From: Rhodomicrobium vannielii ATCC 17100
GTDB lineage: Bacteria > Pseudomonadota > Alphaproteobacteria > Rhizobiales > Rhodomicrobiaceae
Direction of reading: 5' to 3'
Assembly: GCF_000166055.1 (NCBI RefSeq)
Contig: NC_014664.1
Location: 2,114,001 to 2,178,000 of the forward strand
Length of the DNA stretch: 64,000 nt
Shown: positions 56,756 through 64,000 of the stretch, one piece after another
Layout: each line of letters opens with the position of its first letter
How positions within the stretch are numbered: the first letter of the stretch is position 1
Notes under the pieces: generated by a model
Told to the model about the DNA's origin: nothing
What the model saw: the letters and a program-made list of their open reading frames with translations, nothing else
Databases searched by the model: none
Translations under genes and position numbers: made by a program

Positions 56756-59329
56756 TCAGGCCGCCGCGTCCGCGAATTCCGGGATCTGATCGAAATTCAT
56801 GTAGCGGTAGACGTCGCCCGAGGCTTTGTTCACGGCTTCGACATGCTCCATGTATTCCGCCATGGTCGGGATGCGGCCGAGCAACGCGCCGACTGCCGCC
56901 AGTTCCGCCGACGAGAGATAAACCCGCGTGTCGATGCCGAGCCGGTTCGGGAAGTTGCGCGTCGAGGTCGAAAGCGCCGTCGAGCCTTTGCGGATCTGCG
57001 CCTGATTGCCCATGCAGAGCGAGCAGCCGGGCATTTCCATGCGCGCGCCCGACTTGCCGAGCACGGAATAATAGCCCTCTTCCGTCAGGATGCGCGCGTC
57101 CATCTTGGTCGGCGGCGCGATCCACAGCCGCGTCGGGATGTCGGACTTGCCGGCGAGGATCTTGCCCGCCGCGCGGAAGTGGCCGATGTTCGTCATGCAG
57201 GAGCCGATGAACACCTCGTCGATCTTGTCGCCCGCCACTTCGGACAGCGTCTTCACGTCGTCCGGGTCATTCGGGCAGGCGAGGATCGGCTCCTTGATGT
57301 CGGCAAGGTCGATCTCGAACACGGCGGCATAGTCCGCGTCGGCGGCCGGCTCGATCAGGCTCGGCGCGGCGATCCACGCTTCCATCGCGGCGATGCGGCG
57401 CGCGAGGCTCCTCGCGTCCTCATAGCCGTTCGCGATCATCCACCGCATGAGCGCGATGTTCGAGCGCATATATTCGATGATCGGCTCCTTGTTGAGCCGC
57501 ACGGTACATGCCGCCGCCGAGCGCTCAGCCGACGCGTCGGAGAGTTCGAACGCTTGCTCCACCTTCAAATCAGGCAGTCCCTCGATTTCGAGGATGCGGC
57601 CGTTGAAGACGTTCTTCTTGCCCTTTTTCTCGACGGTGAGCGCGCCCGCCTTGATCGCCGCGAGCGGGATCGCGTTCACGAGGTCGCGCAACGTGATGCC
57701 TGGCTGCATCTTGCCCTTGAAGCGCACGAGCACGCTTTCCGGCATGTCGAGCGGCATGACGCCGGTCGCCGCCGCAAACGCCACGAGGCCGGATCCCGCC
57801 GGGAACGAGATGCCGATGGGGAAGCGCGTGTGGCTGTCGCCGCCGGTGCCGACCGTGTCGGGCAGAAGCAGGCGGTTCAGCCACGAATGGATGACGCCGT
57901 CGCCGGGGCGCAGGGATACGCCGCCGCGCGTGGCAATGAAGCCCGGCAGGTCGCGATGCGTCGTCACATCGACCGGCTTCGGATAGGCCGCCGTGTGGCA
58001 GAAGGACTGCATCACGAGATCGGCGGAGAAGCCGAGGCAGGCGAGGTCCTTCAACTCGTCGCGCGTCATCGGGCCGGTGGTGTCCTGGCTGCCGACGGTC
58101 GTCATCTTCGGCTCGCAATACGTGCCTGGACGAATGCCGGTGCCTTCCGGCAGTCCGCAGGCGCGGCCGACGATCTTCTGCGCGAGCGTATAACCCTTGC
58201 CGGTGTCGTGCGGCACGGCGGGCAGGCGGAACAGCGTCGAGGCCGGAAGCCCCAGCGCCTCGCGCGCCTTCGCGGTCAGCCCGCGCCCGATGATGAGCGG
58301 GATGCGGCCGCCCGCGCGCACCTCGTCGAAGATCACCTCGGACTTCACCTTGAATTCCGCGATGACTTCGCCGTTCTTAAGCGCCTTGCCCTCGTAGGGG
58401 CGAAGCTCGACCACGTCGCCCATGTCCATCTTCGAGGCGTCGAGTTCGATCGGCAGCGCGCCTGCGTCTTCCATGGTGTTGTAGAAGATCGGCGCGATCT
58501 TGGAGCCGAGGCAGACGCCACCGAAGCGCTTGTTCGGCACGTAGGGGATGTCTTCGCCCGTGAACCAGAGAACCGAGTTCGTCGCCGATTTGCGCGAGGA
58601 GCCGGTGCCGACCACGTCGCCGACATAAGCGACGGGGTTGCCCTTGGCGACCAGCGCTTCGAGCTGCTTCACCGGGCCGCGTGCGCCGGGTTCGTCCGGC
58701 TCGATGCCTGGGCGCGCGTTCTTCAGCATGGCGAGTGCGTGGAGCGGGATGTCGGGGCGCGTGGACGCGTCGGGCGCGGGCGACAGATCGTCCGTGTTGG
58801 TTTCGCCGTTCACCTTGAACACGGTGACGGTGAGCGAGGCTGGCACTTCGGGGCGCGCCGTGAACCATTCGGCATCGGCCCAGCTTTGCATGATGGCCTT
58901 CGCGTTGGCGTTGCCGCGTTCGGCGCGCTCCTTCACGTCATGGAAATAGTCGAACACGAGCAGCGTCTTTTTCAGAGCGTCGGCGGCGACCGCGCCGACT
59001 TCGGCATCGTCGAGAAGTTCGATCAGCGGCTTGACGTTGAAGCCGCCGAGCATGGTTCCGAGAAGCTCCGTGGCCCGCGCCCGCGAAATGAGCGCGTTCG
59101 CTTCGTCGCCCGTCGCGACGGCGGAGAGAAATGCCGCCTTCACCTTCGCCGCGTCGTCCACGCCCGCCGGGACGCGATACGTGATGAGATCGAGGAGAAA
59201 CGCCTCCTCGCCCGCAGGCGGGTTGCGCAACAGCGCGACGAGGTCTTCCGTCTGCTGGCGACTGAGCGGCAGAGCGGGAATGCCGAGCGCGGCGCGTTCG
59301 GCGGCGTGGGCACGGTAAGCTTCAAGCAT
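56756..59329 (-). CDS. acnB: Bifunctional aconitate hydratase 2 / 2-methylisocitrate dehydratase
   Basis: An 857-aa AcnB-type aconitase: N-terminal HEAT-like domain ([22 protein letters not shown]), swivel domain placed before the catalytic domains (the AcnB order), then cluster-ligand motifs [19 protein letters not shown] and [17 protein letters not shown] 59329 follows AAGGA; an upstream extension is less likely. Most alphaproteobacteria rely on AcnA, so AcnB next to icd is notable. The adjacent icd lies upstream on the same strand. Confidence 0.95.
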   Translation of the reverse strand: MLEAYRAHAAERAALGIPALPLSRQQTEDLVALLRNPPAGEEAFLLDLITYRVPAGVDDAAKVKAAFLSAVATGDEANALISRARATELLGTMLGGFNVKPLIELLDDAEVGAVAADALKKTLLVFDYFHDVKERAERGNANAKAIMQSWADAEWFTARPEVPASLTVTVFKVNGETNTDDLSPAPDASTRPDIPLHALAMLKNARPGIEPDEPGARGPVKQLEALVAKGNPVAYVGDVVGTGSSRKSATNSVLWFTGEDIPYVPNKRFGGVCLGSKIAPIFYNTMEDAGALPIELDASKMDMGDVVELRPYEGKALKNGEVIAEFKVKSEVIFDEVRAGGRIPLIIGRGLTAKAREALGLPASTLFRLPAVPHDTGKGYTLAQKIVGRACGLPEGTGIRPGTYCEPKMTTVGSQDTTGPMTRDELKDLACLGFSADLVMQSFCHTAAYPKPVDVTTHRDLPGFIATRGGVSLRPGDGVIHSWLNRLLLPDTVGTGGDSHTRFPIGISFPAGSGLVAFAAATGVMPLDMPESVLVRFKGKMQPGITLRDLVNAIPLAAIKAGALTVEKKGKKNVFNGRILEIEGLPDLKVEQAFELSDASAERSAAACTVRLNKEPIIEYMRSNIALMRWMIANGYEDARSLARRIAAMEAWIAAPSLIEPAADADYAAVFEIDLADIKEPILACPNDPDDVKTLSEVAGDKIDEVFIGSCMTNIGHFRAAGKILAGKSDIPTRLWIAPPTKMDARILTEEGYYSVLGKSGARMEMPGCSLCMGNQAQIRKGSTALSTSTRNFPNRLGIDTRVYLSSAELAAVGALLGRIPTMAEYMEHVEAVNKASGDVYRYMNFDQIPEFADAAA

Positions 59330-59408
59330 GGTGTAGTCCTTGGAGGTCGGCGGCGGCGCATTGTCTTTGTGAGCCAAGCGGCGTCATGAGGCAAGCAACA
59401 CTGGAATT

Positions 59409-59443
59409 GTTTCAGGGAAGCCGAACCTCGCCTTCCCTGAAAC
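59409..59443 (-). other. Perfect 12-bp stem-loop between icd and acnB
   Basis: GTTTCAGGGAAG (59409-59420) / CTTCCCTGAAAC (59432-59443), 11-base loop, about 45 bases after the icd stop. It has no strong T-run, so may be a processing or partial-termination structure between the two genes. Confidence 0.6.
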
Positions 59444-59487
59444 TCGCGTGAAAACAGACGGACTGCGCAGTTTCGTGGTGCCGCTTC

Positions 59488-62101
<2,614 letters not shown>

Positions 62102-62117
62102 TGTCGGAAATCCGACA
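62102..62117. promoter_or_regulatory. NifA upstream activator site of the hesB-nifU-nifS unit
   Basis: Exact TGT (62102-62104), ten bases, ACA (62115-62117); the core TGTCGG...CCGACA is also fully palindromic. It is 62 bases upstream of the -24 element, the same spacing as at the haemoglobin operon. Confidence 0.85.
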
Positions 62118-62179
62118 AACGGCATCTTCGACCCACTTCATATTTGACATTTATCAAGCATCGCAGCCACTTGTCGCGT

Positions 62180-62195
62180 TGGCACGGGCGTTGCT
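62180..62195 (+). promoter_or_regulatory. Sigma-54 (-24/-12) promoter of the hesB-nifU-nifS unit
   Basis: TGGCAC (62180-62185), GGGCG, TTGCT (62191-62195), a full consensus match. Predicted start near 62206, which leaves about 34 bases before ATG 62240. Confidence 0.92.
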
Positions 62196-62239
62196 ACTGC
62201 CTTGAGCGAATGCAGGTTACAGCAGAAAGGCTCCGCCGC

Positions 62240-62560
62240 ATGATCTACCTAACGGAAGCCGCAGCAAACGCCGTTCGTACCGCCATAAAGGGCGCGAACA
62301 CGCCCATCGAAGGGTTGCGCCTCGCCGTGGACGCGGGGGGATGCGCGGGCTTCAAATACCTGATGGGGCTCGTGGCCGACCCGAACCCCGAGGACATCGT
62401 CGTCGAAGAGCGCGGCGTGAAAGTCTTCGTGGATCGCGACAGTGTCCAGATGCTCGAAGGCACCACCGTGGACTTCGTGATCGGCCTGCAAAGCTCGGGC
62501 TTCACCTTCGATAATCCGCAAGCGACGGCGAGCTGTTCTTGCGGCAAATCGTTCGGCTGA
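62240..62560 (+). CDS. IscA/HesB-type Fe-S assembly protein (nif-associated)
   Basis: A 106-aa A-type carrier with the three cluster cysteines Cys35 (DAGGCAGFKY), Cys99 and Cys101 (ASCSCGKSFG). It probably accepts clusters for delivery to nitrogenase components (IscA-nif or HesB). ATG 62240 is used, with AGAAAGG 10 bases upstream and just after the predicted sigma-54 start; longer upstream frames would begin before the promoter. First gene of a NifA-controlled unit. Confidence 0.92.
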   Translation: MIYLTEAAANAVRTAIKGANTPIEGLRLAVDAGGCAGFKYLMGLVADPNPEDIVVEERGVKVFVDRDSVQMLEGTTVDFVIGLQSSGFTFDNPQATASCSCGKSFG

Positions 62561-62576
62561 CAAAAGGAATTAATCA

Positions 62577-62873
62577 ATGTTCGAAGTCATGGAACGCGCC
62601 GAAACTGTTGTGTGCGACGCTCCGGTCGAAACGGCCGAAGAAACGAAACTGCGCATCATCCGCGAAACCATCGAAGAACTGCGTCCGCATCTAAAGCGTG
62701 ACGGCGGCGATTGCGAACTGCTTGAGGTCGAGGGCAACTTCGTGAAGGTGCGGATGACGGGCGCTTGCGTCGGCTGTCAGCTTGCGTCAGTCACTGTGCA
62801 CGGCATTCAGGCCAAGATCATCGCGAAGCTCGGCTATCCGGTGCGGCTCATCCCCGCGATGGGCGGCCACTAG
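62577..62873 (+). CDS. nifU: NifU C-terminal (Nfu-type) domain protein
   Basis: A 98-aa protein consisting only of the Nfu-like C-terminal domain of NifU, with the CxxC motif Cys64/Cys67 (TGACVGCQLAS) that binds a [4Fe-4S] cluster. The N-terminal IscU-like scaffold and the central [2Fe-2S] domain of full NifU are absent. AAAAGGAA precedes ATG 62577. It is 16 bases after the HesB-type gene and 20 bases before nifS. Confidence 0.88.
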   Translation: MFEVMERAETVVCDAPVETAEETKLRIIRETIEELRPHLKRDGGDCELLEVEGNFVKVRMTGACVGCQLASVTVHGIQAKIIAKLGYPVRLIPAMGGH

Positions 62874-62893
62874 CTTTAGAAAGAAGGGGCAAA

Positions 62894-64000
62894 TGCATCC
62901 GGTCTATCTGGACAACAACGCCACCACGCGGCTCGATCCGGCCGTTCTGGCGGAGATGCTCCCCTTCTTCACCCAGCATTTTGGCAACGCGTCGTCGATC
63001 CACGGCTTCGGCAAGGAAGTGGGCGCGGCCATCCATCAGGCGCGCGACCAGGTGCGGGCGCTGATCGGCGCGTCGCAAAGCCACGAGATCGTCTTTACTT
63101 CGGGCGGTACCGAGTCCGACAACACGGCGCTTCTGTCGGCGCTCGAAACGCAGACCGGCCGCAACGAGATCGTGACCTCCGCCGTGGAGCACCCGGCGAT
63201 CCTCGCGCTCGTGCAGCATCTCCAGCGCCATCGCGGCATTACGGTGCATGTCATCGGCGTGGACGGCAAGGGTCGCCTCGACATCGACGCCTATCGCGCC
63301 GCGCTCGGACCGAAGACCGCCATCACCTCGATCATGTGGGCGAACAACGAAACCGGCACGATCTTCCCGGTGGCGGAGCTTGCGCGACTTGCGCATGAGG
63401 TAGGCGCGCTGTTCCACACCGACGCGGTTCAGGCTGTCGGGCGCATCCCGATCGACGTCAAGGCCGCCGATATCGACATGCTGTCGCTCTCGTCGCACAA
63501 GTTTCACGGCCCGAAAGGGATCGGCGCACTATATATAAAGAAGGGCGTGCCCTTCCATCAGCTCGTTCGCGGCGGCAAACAGGAGCGCGGACGCCGCGCG
63601 GGCACCGAGAATGCGCCCGGCATCGTCGGGCTCGGCAAGGCCGCTGAACTCGCGCTGAGGCGCCTGCAAGGCGGCGGCTGCGAGCGCGTGCGACAGATTC
63701 GCGACGCTTTCGAGGCTGCGTCACTCGGTCGCATAGGGGGCGCGTTTATTGCCGGCGACATCGAGAACCGGCTTCCGAATACGTCGAATATCGTGTTTGA
63801 CCGCGCCGAGGGTGAAGTGATCCTGCTGGAACTGGATAAGGCTGGTATTGCAGCGTCCTCCGGTTCCGCTTGTGCTGCGGGTTCGACAGAGCCATCTCAT
63901 GTTCTGCGGGCCATGAAGGTGCCCTATGCCGCCGCTTTGGGGGCGATACGCTTCTCGTTCGCACATACCAGCACAGATGAGGATTTGGGGCGTGTTCTTG
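62894..64000 (+). CDS. nifS: Cysteine desulphurase NifS (3' end outside window)
   Basis: 369 codons are visible. PLP-dependent class V aminotransferase fold: VYLDNNATTRLDP opening, His100 (SAVEHPAI), PLP Lys203 (SSHKFHGPKG) and the catalytic Cys327 in SSGSACAAGSTEPSHVL. The RRAGTENAPGIVG segment is typical of NifS/IscS. It supplies sulphur for nitrogenase clusters. AAGAAGGGG precedes ATG 62894. The frame is still open at 64000, so 20-40 C-terminal residues are missing from view. Confidence 0.95.

Overview
The window comes from a GC-rich diazotrophic alphaproteobacterium, most likely a member of the Hyphomicrobiales (Rhizobiales). Support comes from alphaproteobacterial gene neighbourhoods (xseB next to a histone-deacetylase-like gene and dxs; cbpA-cbpM; typA), a Mo-nitrogenase operon of alphaproteobacterial type, and a dispersed palindromic repeat near 390-436 of a kind I associate with Rhizobiales intergenic regions. 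A purple non-sulfur bacterium such as Rhodomicrobium would fit the nif genes plus the RuBisCO-like gene, but no photosynthesis gene is present, so the genus is a guess.

Layout. 1-16.4 kb is a mixed housekeeping stretch: a Clp-N-domain membrane protein, a CHCC zinc protein overlapping an FAD monooxygenase, a MATE exporter, a large secreted proline-rich protein, cbpA-cbpM, an NDH-2-like/radical SAM/TVP38 run, and typA. 16.4-29.4 kb is the nitrogen-fixation region. On the minus strand there is a four-gene operon (truncated haemoglobin, unknown 196-aa protein, YqeB-like molybdoenzyme-maturation protein, ArsC-like nitrogenase-associated protein) and a degenerate receiver-domain gene. On the plus strand follow nifH-nifD-nifK-nifE-nifN-nifX, a DUF269 gene, a DUF683 gene, a nif-type ferredoxin (fdxB) and nifQ. 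29.5-62.2 kb is mostly core metabolism (fumC, dxs, xseB, fatty-acid genes, speH/speE, dnaE, purD, acnB, monomeric icd). It also holds tRNA-Lys, a transposase remnant, a RuBisCO-like protein and a 25-aa membrane peptide. At 62.1 kb a second nif transcription unit starts (IscA/HesB-like, NifU C-terminal domain, nifS) and runs off the window.

Regulation is readable. Sigma-54 -24/-12 elements with upstream NifA-type TGT-N10-ACA sites occur in front of nifH, in front of the minus-strand haemoglobin operon, and, with a consensus match, in front of the hesB-nifU-nifS unit. The receiver gene divergent from nifH has a weaker sigma-54 match beside the same NifA sites. Together these place the haemoglobin operon and the Fe-S assembly genes in one NifA regulon with nitrogenase. 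The most novel item is that haemoglobin operon, especially its unrecognised 196-aa protein.

All calls come from reading the sequence; no database search was run.
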